Shown here one piece after another: positions 1 to 6,224 of a stretch of 15,201 bases of DNA. The stretch's first letter is position 1. Each line of letters opens with the position of its first letter. Where the stretch lies: assembly GCA_017307315.1 (NCBI GenBank), contig JAFKFF010000299.1:1-15201 (forward strand), given 5' to 3'. Both the position numbers and the translations under genes were made by a program. The notes beneath the pieces were generated by a model that ran no database searches, was not told the DNA's origin, and saw only the letters and a list, made by a program, of their open reading frames with translations. This stretch comes from Alphaproteobacteria bacterium. Lineage in GTDB: Bacteria; Pseudomonadota; Alphaproteobacteria; Micropepsales; Micropepsaceae.

Positions 1-22
1 CGCGCCGGCCTGAGCCGGCGCG
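1..22. other. GC-rich perfect hairpin at the left edge
   Basis: Two 9-base arms, CGCGCCGGC and GCCGGCGCG, flank a CTGA loop, giving a perfect stem. No T-run follows on the + strand (the next bases are AAATAAGC). On the - strand nothing beyond the window edge can be seen. It could be part of a terminator for a gene left of the window or for the leftward dehydrogenase gene, but a classical rho-independent terminator is not demonstrated. Confidence 0.5.
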
Positions 23-43
23 AAATAAGCGCTGCTACGGGCA

Positions 44-80
44 CCTCCCCCGTCAGCATGCTTCGCATGCACGGGGGAGG
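44..80. repeat. Long GC-rich imperfect palindrome, REP-like
   Basis: The outer arms CCTCCCCCGT (44-53) and ACGGGGGAGG (71-80) are exact reverse complements. Inside them, GCATGC (56-61) pairs with GCATGC (65-70) around a TTC loop, and CA (54-55) forms a 2-base bulge. The result is a stem of 16 pairs. It lies in the gene-free stretch 1-228 downstream of the leftward dehydrogenase gene. Size, symmetry and intergenic position resemble repetitive extragenic palindromes, but copy number cannot be judged from one window. It could also stop leftward transcription. Confidence 0.6.
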
Positions 81-93
81 CGGACCTCGACTG

Positions 94-122
94 CTTCCCC
101 CTGTGCTTGCGGTGCGGGGAAG
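94..122. repeat. Second GC-rich hairpin, possible REP partner
   Basis: The 5' arm begins with C94 and reads CTTCCCC; the 3' arm GGGGAAG is at 116-122. They flank a 15-base loop region. The sequence resembles the hairpin at 44-80 (pyrimidine arm with a C-run, then purine arm with a G-run), and the two are separated by only 13 bases. The 8-base palindrome GAGGCCTC follows at 123-130. Together 44-130 looks like a paired REP or BIME-type unit. I see nothing else recognisable between 131 and 228. Confidence 0.5.
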
Positions 123-228
123 GAGGCCTCAGTCAAGTCGTGCTGCCCGTTCGGGTTTATTCGTCCATCTCTCGGAGAATTGAGAGCGAGCGGCCCGGCA
201 AAACGCGCCAGATCGAATGGATCGCCCG

Positions 229-1101
229 TCAAACGCCGGCCTTTTCCGCGATCAGGGCGGCGATGGAGGCCCAGTCCTTTTTGCCCCAACCTTTCTTCAC
301 CGCTTCCTCGTAATGGTTGCGCACCAGCTCCAATGCCGGCATCGGCACGTTCAAGTCGTCTGCGGCGTCCTTCACCAAGGTCGCGTCCTTCAGGCCCAGG
401 CGCAGATAGAAGCCGGCCGGTTCATAGGCCTCGGCGAGAATCTGCTTGCCGTAATTCTTATAGACCGGCGCAGCGAACAGGCCCTCGGTCATGGTGTCGA
501 GGAACTGCGCCGGATCGACCCGGCCCTTCTTGAGGAGGGCAAAGGCTTCGCCCAGGCTCTCGACCGCGCTCATGATCAGGAAATTGCCCGCGATCTTGAA
601 CAGGTTCGCCATCTCGGGCTTGTCGCCCACCATCACGAGGCGCCGCCCGATCTGCGTTAGCAAAGGCTCGGCGCGGGCGAGGGCATCGGCCGCGCCCGCC
701 GCGATCACGACCGCCTGGCCTTTGGCGGCGGCTTCGGGCCGCGCGAAGACGGGCGCGGCGACATACGCCAGGCCGCGGCTTTCATGGGCCGCGCCAAGCG
801 CCTTGGCGAAAGCGGGCGAGATGGTGGCGAGGTTGATATGCAGAAGGCTTTTGGGCGCCTTTTCCAGCAACGTCGCGTCCAGCCCAACCGCCCGCATCGC
901 CTCATCGCTGGCCAGCATCGAGAAAAGGACCTCGCCCTGCATCGCCTCCATCGGTGTCTTGGCCACAGTCGCGCCGCGCGTGCTCAATTCCGCGCTTGCT
1001 TCAGGCGAGCGGTTCCACACCGTCAGGCTGTGTCCGGCTTCGATCAGAAGGCCTGTGATCGCCGTGCCCATTTGGCCCAGGCCAATGAATCCGATTTTCA
1101 T
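229..1101 (-). CDS. NAD(P)-dependent beta-hydroxyacid dehydrogenase family oxidoreductase
   Basis: A 290-residue protein of the 3-hydroxyisobutyrate / 6-phosphogluconate dehydrogenase superfamily, which oxidises or reduces hydroxy acids or related carbonyls with NAD(P); the substrate cannot be read from sequence. The N-terminal Rossmann fold carries GLGQMG at residues 7-12. N30-R31-S32 after strand 2 suggests NADP preference. The substrate-loop motif usually written DAPVSGG appears as AAPVFARP (115-122). The conserved catalytic lysine is probably K169 in FKIAGN, with N173 nearby. The all-alpha C-terminal domain is complete and length is normal. I chose ATG 1101 because AAAGGA lies just upstream on the - strand and the protein then begins directly with the first beta strand (MKIGFIGLG); an upstream start at 1155 would add an atypical 18-residue tail. 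It is divergent from the dcw operon and probably unrelated to it. Confidence 0.85.
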   Translation of the reverse strand: MKIGFIGLGQMGTAITGLLIEAGHSLTVWNRSPEASAELSTRGATVAKTPMEAMQGEVLFSMLASDEAMRAVGLDATLLEKAPKSLLHINLATISPAFAKALGAAHESRGLAYVAAPVFARPEAAAKGQAVVIAAGAADALARAEPLLTQIGRRLVMVGDKPEMANLFKIAGNFLIMSAVESLGEAFALLKKGRVDPAQFLDTMTEGLFAAPVYKNYGKQILAEAYEPAGFYLRLGLKDATLVKDAADDLNVPMPALELVRNHYEEAVKKGWGKKDWASIAALIAEKAGV

Positions 1102-1208
1102 GCCGCGTATCCTTTGGGGGTGGCCGGAGGATAACGCCGCCTGCCGTCGAATCACCTTCGGGCGAATGAGAAAAAATCATCGCCGGGACTGTCGAACAGC
1201 GTTCGTGG

Positions 1209-1223
1209 TTAAGACAATGTTTA
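1209..1223. promoter_or_regulatory. CtrA-like box (TTAA-N7-TTTA), tentative
   Basis: TTAA at 1209-1212 and TTTA at 1220-1223 are separated by exactly 7 bases, matching 7 of 8 positions of the alphaproteobacterial CtrA consensus TTAA-N7-TTAA. It lies in the divergent intergenic region, about 108 bp upstream of the dehydrogenase start and 114 bp upstream of the mraZ -35. The surrounding 1190-1330 stretch is more AT-rich than the genes, so chance matches are more likely here. No second box was found. Confidence 0.2.
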
Positions 1224-1336
1224 CTGACCTCACCACAACCTTTCTGTGTTTTTGCTTTGTTCTGGGATTCGCAAGCCCTAGTGAGGTAAGGACTGACAAC
1301 ACATAGGCAAGTCCCTCTAAAATATGGGCTTTTCGT

Positions 1337-1365
1337 TTGACGTGGCGCTTTGTCCCATGTTATCC
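1337..1365 (+). promoter_or_regulatory. Predicted mraZ / dcw operon promoter
   Basis: The -35 TTGACG (1337-1342) and -10 TTATCC (1360-1365) are separated by an ideal 17-base spacer. The -35 matches the housekeeping sigma consensus at five of six positions; the -10 is weaker, as is common in alphaproteobacteria. Transcription would begin near 1371-1373, giving an mraZ leader of about 85 bases. The -10 overlaps the first two MraZ boxes, so MraZ binding would exclude RNA polymerase. A weaker alternative lies upstream (CTGACA at 1293-1298, TAAAAT at 1318-1323), with a long 19-base spacer. Confidence 0.6.
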
Positions 1366-1377
1366 CATGTCGTCCCA
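1353..1377. promoter_or_regulatory. MraZ operator: three TCCCA boxes on a 10-bp period
   Basis: TCCCA occurs at 1353-1357, 1363-1367 and 1373-1377. Read on the - strand this is TGGGA-N5-TGGGA-N5-TGGGA, the arrangement described for the E. coli MraZ site (TGGGN repeats separated by 5-base spacers). The first two spacers are TGTTA and TGTCG. The boxes overlap the predicted -10 and start site and lie 80-104 bases upstream of the mraZ ATG, consistent with autorepression of the whole operon. Confidence 0.8.
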
Positions 1378-1402
1378 GGGGTCAGGATACCCCGCCCGAA
1401 CA

Positions 1403-1422
1403 ACGGCCGACTGACCGGCCGT
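1403..1422 (+). other. Hairpin in the mraZ mRNA leader
   Basis: ACGGCCG (1403-1409) and CGGCCGT (1416-1422) form a perfect 7-bp stem around a 6-base ACTGAC loop. It sits inside the predicted leader, 34 bases before the mraZ start codon and clear of its ribosome-binding region. There is no T-run after it, so it is not an obvious terminator. It may affect mRNA stability or simply reflect GC-rich sequence. Confidence 0.4.
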
Positions 1423-1456
1423 CCGGGAGAACCGGGACAAGGGGGCAGGACAGGCA

Positions 1457-1936
1457 ATGACCGGGTTGGTCCAGCCGTTCATTTCGACGGTGATGGGGTC
1501 GCTCGACAGCAAGGGGCGGGTCTGCATTCCCGCGCCCTATCGCCATATCCTCGCCGCCCAGAACACCCAGGGCGTCTATGTCTGCCCCAGCTTCGCCGAA
1601 GCCGCGCTCGACGCCTTCGGCCAGACCGTGATCGACACCGTGCATGCGCGGTTGTCGGCGCAGGATCCGTTTTTCTCGCCCGTCCATGACGACGAAGCCA
1701 TCGCGGTGATTTCGCAGACCCAGCTGCTCGTCGCCGACGAGCAGGGCCGCGTGCGCCTTCCCGACGCGCTGATCGAGCATGCCAGGCTGAAGGACAAGGT
1801 TTCTTTCGTCGGCCTGTCGCAGAAATTCCAGATCTGGGATGCGGAGACCTACGCGCCGATCCAGGCCGAGGCGCTGGCGCGCATGAAGGCGCGGCTCGAG
1901 CGCGCGCGCGCCGCCGCGCAGGAGGGTGGCGCATGA
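1457..1936 (+). CDS. mraZ: Transcriptional regulator MraZ
   Basis: A 159-residue MraZ, the DNA-binding repressor encoded first in most dcw clusters, which forms ring-shaped oligomers and acts on its own promoter. The two SpoVT/AbrB-like half-domains are visible: DSKGR followed by IPAPYR at residues 17-29, and DEQGRVRLP at 94-102. The segment [12 protein letters not shown], typical of the end of the second domain, follows, then an Ala/Arg-rich C-terminal helix. Length is normal for alphaproteobacteria. ATG 1457 is preceded by AGGA (1447-1450) at 6-base spacing, and an alternative start at M13 would cut the fold. The gene overlaps rsmH by ATGA. Upstream lie a promoter and the triple TCCCA operator that MraZ itself would bind. 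Confidence 0.97.
   Translation: MTGLVQPFISTVMGSLDSKGRVCIPAPYRHILAAQNTQGVYVCPSFAEAALDAFGQTVIDTVHARLSAQDPFFSPVHDDEAIAVISQTQLLVADEQGRVRLPDALIEHARLKDKVSFVGLSQKFQIWDAETYAPIQAEALARMKARLERARAAAQEGGA
1920..1926 (+). promoter_or_regulatory. Ribosome-binding site of rsmH
   Basis: AGGAGGG lies inside the last codons of mraZ, 6 bases before ATG 1933. It is one of the strongest Shine-Dalgarno sequences in the window and supports the start at the ATGA overlap. Confidence 0.75.
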
Positions 1937-2841
1937 GCGGCCATCTGCCGGTGATGCTGAACGAAGTCCTGGCGGCGCTCGAACCGCGCGACGGCGGGCG
2001 CTATGTCGACGGGACTTTCGGCGGCGGCGGTTATGCGCGCGCCATCCTGGAAGCCGCCGATTGCCGCGTCCTGGGCATCGACCGCGATCCGGAAGCGATC
2101 GCGCGCGGCCGCAAGCTTGTGGAACAGTTCGCCGGCCGCCTCACCTTGGTGGAAGGCGAGTTTTCGCGCATGGACCAATTCGCCGGCGAAAGCGATGGCG
2201 TGGTGCTGGATCTGGGCGTCTCGTCCTTTCAGTTCGACACGCCGGCACGGGGCTTTTCCTTCCGCGAGGACGGCCCCCTGGACATGCGCATGAGCCTTTC
2301 GGGCGAAAGCGCCGCCGATGTGGTGAACAGCGCGGACGAGCGCACCCTGTCCCAGATCATCGCCCGTTACGGCGAAGAGAAGAATGCCCGCCGCATCGCC
2401 CGCGCCATCATCGCGGCGCGGCCGGTGACGACCACCGCCGAGCTCGCCCGCATCGTCTCCGAGGCGCAAGGGCCGGCGGCGCTGCGCCATGCCATCCATC
2501 CGGCGACCCGCACGTTCCAGGCGCTGCGCATTCATGTGAATGACGAATTGGGCGAACTGGAACGCGGATTGGACGCCGCGCTTAAGATCTTGGCGCCGCA
2601 TGGCCGCCTCGCGGTGGTGTCGTTTCACAGCCTGGAAGACCGCATCGTCAAGCAATTCCTGGCGCGCAACAGCGACACGCGCCCGCGCGCTTCGCGTCAT
2701 GCCCCCGATGCGGGCGAATCTGCGCGCGCGCAGTTCCGGCTTCTCACCAACCGCCCCCGGACGCCGTCCGAGGGCGAGATCGCAATCAATCCCCGCGCCC
2801 GGTCCGCCAAGTTGCGGGTCGCGGAACGGCTGGCCGCTTGA
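1933..2841 (+). CDS. rsmH: 16S rRNA (cytosine(1402)-N(4))-methyltransferase RsmH
   Basis: A 302-residue S-adenosylmethionine-dependent methyltransferase (formerly MraW) that N4-methylates C1402 in the decoding centre of 16S rRNA. Visible motifs are [10 protein letters not shown] at the N-terminus, the SAM-binding loop GTFGGGGYA (27-35), acidic D50 after strand 2, the [10 protein letters not shown] block (93-102), the [14 protein letters not shown] signature, the [15 protein letters not shown] helix, the [17 protein letters not shown] block and [13 protein letters not shown]. The C-terminus ends in the usual PRARSAKLR motif. The loop before DGVVLDLG (about residues 78-88) seems a few residues shorter than in relatives, within plausible natural variation. 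The start overlaps the mraZ stop and has its own strong ribosome-binding site. Confidence 0.97.
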   Translation: MSGHLPVMLNEVLAALEPRDGGRYVDGTFGGGGYARAILEAADCRVLGIDRDPEAIARGRKLVEQFAGRLTLVEGEFSRMDQFAGESDGVVLDLGVSSFQFDTPARGFSFREDGPLDMRMSLSGESAADVVNSADERTLSQIIARYGEEKNARRIARAIIAARPVTTTAELARIVSEAQGPAALRHAIHPATRTFQALRIHVNDELGELERGLDAALKILAPHGRLAVVSFHSLEDRIVKQFLARNSDTRPRASRHAPDAGESARAQFRLLTNRPRTPSEGEIAINPRARSAKLRVAERLAA

Positions 2842-2847
2842 AGGAGG
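2841..2847 (+). promoter_or_regulatory. Ribosome-binding site that fixes the ftsL start
   Basis: AAGGAGG, a near-perfect Shine-Dalgarno sequence, ends 5 bases before ATG 2853. This favours ATG 2853 over the in-frame TTG at 2838, which overlaps the rsmH stop and would place the site inside the coding region. Confidence 0.8.
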
Positions 2848-2852
2848 GTGCA

Positions 2853-3245
2853 ATGATCCGGGTGCTCAATTTCTTCTGTGTCGCCCTGATGGGTTTGTCG
2901 ATCCTGGGCCTCTACCACGTCTCGGAACGCACCCGCGTCACCCAGATGGAATTGACCAAGGTCACCCGTCAGATCCGCGAAGCGCATGGCACCATCGGCG
3001 TGCTGCAAACCGAATGGGCGCGGGTCGCGGGGCCTGGGCGTGTCCAGGCCCTGGCCCTGCGCAACGGCATGCAGGACACGACCTCGGCGCAATTGTCCTC
3101 GTTCGAACTGCTGCCCCGTCGCGGCGATGCGCCGCTCAACAATTCGCCCGTGCGCAACGCCAATGCCGAAGTGCCGCAAAACTCCGTCGCGATGGTGCGG
3201 CCGACCTTGTCGGCGCAGCCCATTTCCCAGATTTCGGGATACTAG
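2853..3245 (+). CDS. ftsL: Cell division protein FtsL
   Basis: A 130-residue bitopic membrane protein, identified mainly by size, topology and position between rsmH and ftsI. A short cytoplasmic N-terminus precedes one hydrophobic segment at about residues 4-22, followed by a periplasmic heptad-like helix (about 25-75) containing LQTEWARVAGPGRVQALA, which resembles the LxxEWAxLxxPxRxxxLA motif of alphaproteobacterial FtsL. FtsL pairs with FtsB through this coiled coil and activates FtsWI septal peptidoglycan synthesis. The last 50 residues are polar and probably disordered. The gene stands 11 bases after rsmH and 6 bases before ftsI. FtsL is poorly conserved in sequence, so context carries part of the identification. 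Confidence 0.9.
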   Translation: MIRVLNFFCVALMGLSILGLYHVSERTRVTQMELTKVTRQIREAHGTIGVLQTEWARVAGPGRVQALALRNGMQDTTSAQLSSFELLPRRGDAPLNNSPVRNANAEVPQNSVAMVRPTLSAQPISQISGY

Positions 3246-3251
3246 GCATTC

Positions 3252-4750
3252 ATGGCGGTCGTTCCGGGCACCTTCCAGCGGCGCATCGTTATCGGAGCGG
3301 TCTTCTGTGTCGCCGCTTTCGCGCTGGTGGGCCTGCGCCTGGTCGATGTCAGCCTTTTGCGGGAGCGTGGCGGCTCCGGCTATGAAAGCCGCGCGGTCGC
3401 CGCGCGCGCCGATCTGGTCGATCGCAATGGCCAATTGCTGGCGCGCGACATCCCGGTCAAGGATCTCTATGCCCGGCCGCATGTCTTCTGGGACAAGGAC
3501 CAGGCGGCGCACGATTTGGCCGCCGCCACAGGCGCCAGCGAGGGCCGGCTGCGCGGCGCCTTTACCGGCGCCAAGCATCCCTATGTGCTGGTCGCGCGCC
3601 AGATCACGCCCGCAGTCGAAAGTCGGGTGATGCGCCTGGGCCTGCCGGGCCTGGAATTCGAGCCCGGCCTCAAGCGCTACTATCCCGATGGCCGCGACGC
3701 CGCCCAGGTTCTGGGCGTGACCGATCCGGACAACAATGGTGTCTCCGGCCTCGAACTGGGGCTTCAGAAACAAATCCGCGCCGCCAGCAACGGCGAGCCG
3801 GTCACCACCTCGATCGACATGCGCGTGCAATTCATCCTCGCCCACGAGCTGGCTGCACAGCGCGAGACCTTCAGCGCCCATGCCGCGGGCGGGCTGGTGA
3901 TGGACGTGAAGACGGGTGAAGTCCTGGCGATGGCCTCGCTGCCCAATTTCGATCCCAATGTGCGCGGCCTGAACGGCGAGGACACGATGCGCAACATCAT
4001 GTCCCAGGACGTCTACGAATTGGGCTCAGTGTTCAAGATTTTCACGTTCGCGCAGGCCCTGGAAGATCCGTGCTGGCGGAATCCTCCAACATCGGCACCG
4101 CCCAGATCGCGCTGCGTTCCGGCGGCGTGCGCCAGAAGCAGTTCCTTCAGCATATCGGGCTGCTGACGCCGCTGCAGACCGAACTGCCCGAGCACCGCCA
4201 GGCGCTTTATCCCAGCAACTGGGGCGCGATCGAAACCGCCACCGTCGCCTTCGGCCAGGGTATTTCCGTGAGCCCGCTGCGCTTTGCGGCCTCGGCCGCC
4301 GCCATCGTCAATGGCGGACGCCAGATCACGCCCACTTTCGTGAAGACCGATGCCGACCGGCGCGGCGCCCAGCTGATCCGGCCCCAGACCAGCCAGACGA
4401 TGCGCGAGCTTCTGCGCTATGTCGTGACCAACGGCACCGGCAAGAACGCCAATGTCGAAGGCTATGACGTAGGCGGCAAAACCGGCTCGGCCCAGGTGCC
4501 GGGCGAACATGGCCGCTATATTCCCCACGCGCTGCGCACGTCTTTCTTCGCGGCCTTTCCGATCGAAAATCCCCGCTACATCGTTTTCGTGCTGATGGAC
4601 CAGCCGCACGGCATCAAGGCCACCGGCGGTTTCGCGCTGGCGGGCTACACCGCCGCGCCGCTGGCGGGCCGGGTGATCGCGCGTATCGCGCCGCTTCTTG
4701 GCGTCCCCAACACGGCGCCGCCGACCTTGGTGGCGAAGAGAAATTCATAA
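3252..4750 (+). pseudogene. ftsI: Septal transpeptidase FtsI (PBP3), broken by internal deletion and frameshift
   Basis: This encodes the class B penicillin-binding protein that cross-links septal peptidoglycan with FtsW, but in two frames. Part one (3252-4067, 272 codons) has the membrane anchor at about residues 11-36, the dimerisation segment from RADLVDRNG, and the active-site box SVFK (S259, K262). After ALED at 4067 the homology jumps directly to VLAESSNIG at 4070 in another frame. That part carries SSN (4082-4090) and KTGS (4478-4489) and ends at TAA 4748-4750. The 35-40 residues that normally separate SxxK from SxN, including the usual IRDxH region, are absent. The missing length must be 1 modulo 3. 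Read as is, the first frame stops at 4166 after 304 residues and lacks SxN and KTG, so it could not be a working transpeptidase. FtsI is normally essential, so an assembly deletion is as likely as a real mutation. Confidence 0.9.
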
Positions 4751-4799
4751 TGGCGCCCCATTCGGATGCGAATGTGGCGGACAAGAAAGACAATACGCC

Positions 4800-6224
4800 A
4801 TGGTGGCGGCAAAGGACTTCACGGGACTGACCAGCGACAGCCGCAAGGTTGAAGCCGGCTATCTGTTCGCGGCCTTGCCCGGCAGCAAGACGGACGGCGC
4901 GCGCTTCCTGCCAGATGCGGTGGCGCGCGGCGCCAGCGCCGTGCTGGCGCGCCCGGAAATCGCCGCCGACGCCGCGGCGCTGGGTGTCGCTTTCATCCCG
5001 GACGAGAATCCGCGCCTCAGGCTCGCCCGGATGGCGGCCGCTTTTTATGGCGCGCAGCCCGATACCGTCGCCGCCGTCACCGGCACCAAGGGCAAATCCT
5101 CGGTGGTCGCGTTCCTGCGGGAAATCTGGACGCAGCTTGGCGAAAAGGCGGCGAGCCTGGGCACGGTGGGCGTGGTCGGGCCAAAGGGCGAAACCCCGCT
5201 CAGCCACACCACGCCGGATCCGGTGGAAATCCACCGGCTGCTGGCGCAGTTGAAGCGGGACGGGGTCGAGCATCTCGCCATCGAAGCGTCCAGCCATGGT
5301 CTGGATCAGTATCGATTGGACGGGGTGGCGGTGACGGCCGCGGCCTTCACCAACATCACTCGCGACCACATGGATTACCACGCCACCTTTCAGGACTATC
5401 TTGCCGCCAAGCTGCGCCTCTTCCAGGAGGTCGTGGCGGCCGGCGGCGTGGCGGTGGTGAATTGCGACGCCGAACATGCCGAGGACTTCGCCGCCACCGC
5501 GGAAAATCGGGGGCTGAAACTGCTCACGGTGGGCGAGATGGGAAAGACCATCCGCCTCAAGTCCCGCCAAAGCCGCGGCGATGCCCAGCAGCTCGGGATC
5601 GTTCATGACGGCCAAACATATAATGTGTCGCTGCCGCTGGCCGGCGCCTTCCAGGCGTCGAATGCCTTGGTGGCCGCGGCCCTGGCGATCGGCCTGGGTG
5701 CGCCGGCGGACAAGGTCTTTGCCGCGCTGTCGCATCTGAAGGGCGCGCCCGGTCGGATGGAGAAGGTCGCTTTCTCGATCGGCGGTGCGCCCATCTATGT
5801 CGATTACGCGCACACACCCGATTCACTGGAAAAAGTGCTGCAGGCGTTGCGCCCTCATACCGCCGCCCGGCTGCATGTGATGTTCGGCTGTGGCGGGGAC
5901 CGCGACAAGGGCAAGCGTCCCCTGATGGGGCAGATCGCGGCCGCGCTGGCCGATGAAGTGATCGTCACCGACGACAATCCCCGCAGCGAGGACCCTGCAC
6001 GGATCCGCAGGGAGATCATCGCCACCGTGCCGCGCGCCCGGGAAATCGGCGATCGGGCCGAAGCGATCCGCGCCGCCATCGCCGGATTGCAAGCGGGCGA
6101 TGTGCTGGTGCTGGCCGGCAAGGGCCATGAGACGGGCCAGTATATCGGCGACGCGGTGCGGCCTTTCTCCGACCGCGAGGAAGCGGTGAAGGCGGCCTTG
6201 GCATTGGGAGGGCGCGCGGCATGA
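4800..6224 (+). CDS. murE: UDP-MurNAc-L-Ala-D-Glu:meso-diaminopimelate ligase MurE
   Basis: A 474-residue cytoplasmic Mur ligase that adds meso-diaminopimelate to UDP-MurNAc-L-Ala-D-Glu with ATP. Visible features are LTSDSRKVEAGYLFAALPG near the N-terminus, the P-loop TGTKGKSS (94-101), SHTTPDPVEIHRLL, EASSHGLDQ, TNITRDHMDYH, the C-terminal YAHTPDSLEKVL and FGCGGDRDKGKRP, and DNPR (392-395), the signature of diaminopimelate rather than lysine specificity. GKGHE follows near the end. The P-loop has K where N is usual (GTNGK) and SS in place of the usual TS/TT; the nucleotide-binding GxxGK[ST] pattern survives. The N-terminus is about 15-20 residues shorter than usual. ATG 4800 is the first in-frame ATG and has only a weak ribosome-binding site, while the ftsI stop overlaps an out-of-frame ATG at 4750. 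The start is therefore uncertain. Confidence 0.93.
   Translation: MVAAKDFTGLTSDSRKVEAGYLFAALPGSKTDGARFLPDAVARGASAVLARPEIAADAAALGVAFIPDENPRLRLARMAAAFYGAQPDTVAAVTGTKGKSSVVAFLREIWTQLGEKAASLGTVGVVGPKGETPLSHTTPDPVEIHRLLAQLKRDGVEHLAIEASSHGLDQYRLDGVAVTAAAFTNITRDHMDYHATFQDYLAAKLRLFQEVVAAGGVAVVNCDAEHAEDFAATAENRGLKLLTVGEMGKTIRLKSRQSRGDAQQLGIVHDGQTYNVSLPLAGAFQASNALVAAALAIGLGAPADKVFAALSHLKGAPGRMEKVAFSIGGAPIYVDYAHTPDSLEKVLQALRPHTAARLHVMFGCGGDRDKGKRPLMGQIAAALADEVIVTDDNPRSEDPARIRREIIATVPRAREIGDRAEAIRAAIAGLQAGDVLVLAGKGHETGQYIGDAVRPFSDREEAVKAALALGGRAA

Noticed and set aside
107..660. + strand open frames opposite the dehydrogenase gene
   Set aside because: They are antisense to a dehydrogenase with clear cofactor and catalytic motifs and look like shadow frames.
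1160..1185. Short imperfect hairpin around an A-run (ATGA...TCAT) upstream of the dehydrogenase
   Set aside because: Only a short stem with a bulge, located in a promoter region where neither divergent gene would need a terminator.
1324..1689. + strand open frame overlapping the promoter and the start of mraZ
   Set aside because: It spans the MraZ operator, runs in a different frame from mraZ, and shows no domain or ribosome-binding site.
2697..3881. Long - strand open frame (394 codons) opposite rsmH, ftsL and ftsI
   Set aside because: Same reasoning: antisense to well-supported genes, no recognisable motif, and composition of a shadow frame. The frames at 5855-7330, 9994-11412 and 12296-13738 on the - strand were rejected likewise.
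4017..4166. Programmed ribosomal frameshift in ftsI
   Set aside because: A frameshift would join the frames without loss, but here about 35-40 conserved residues between SxxK and SxN are absent. No slippery heptamer is present at 4060-4070.
4070..4750. Independent second gene starting at GTG 4070
   Set aside because: The product begins four residues before the SxN motif of FtsI and has no membrane anchor or SxxK, so it is the C-terminal remnant of ftsI and not a separate protein.
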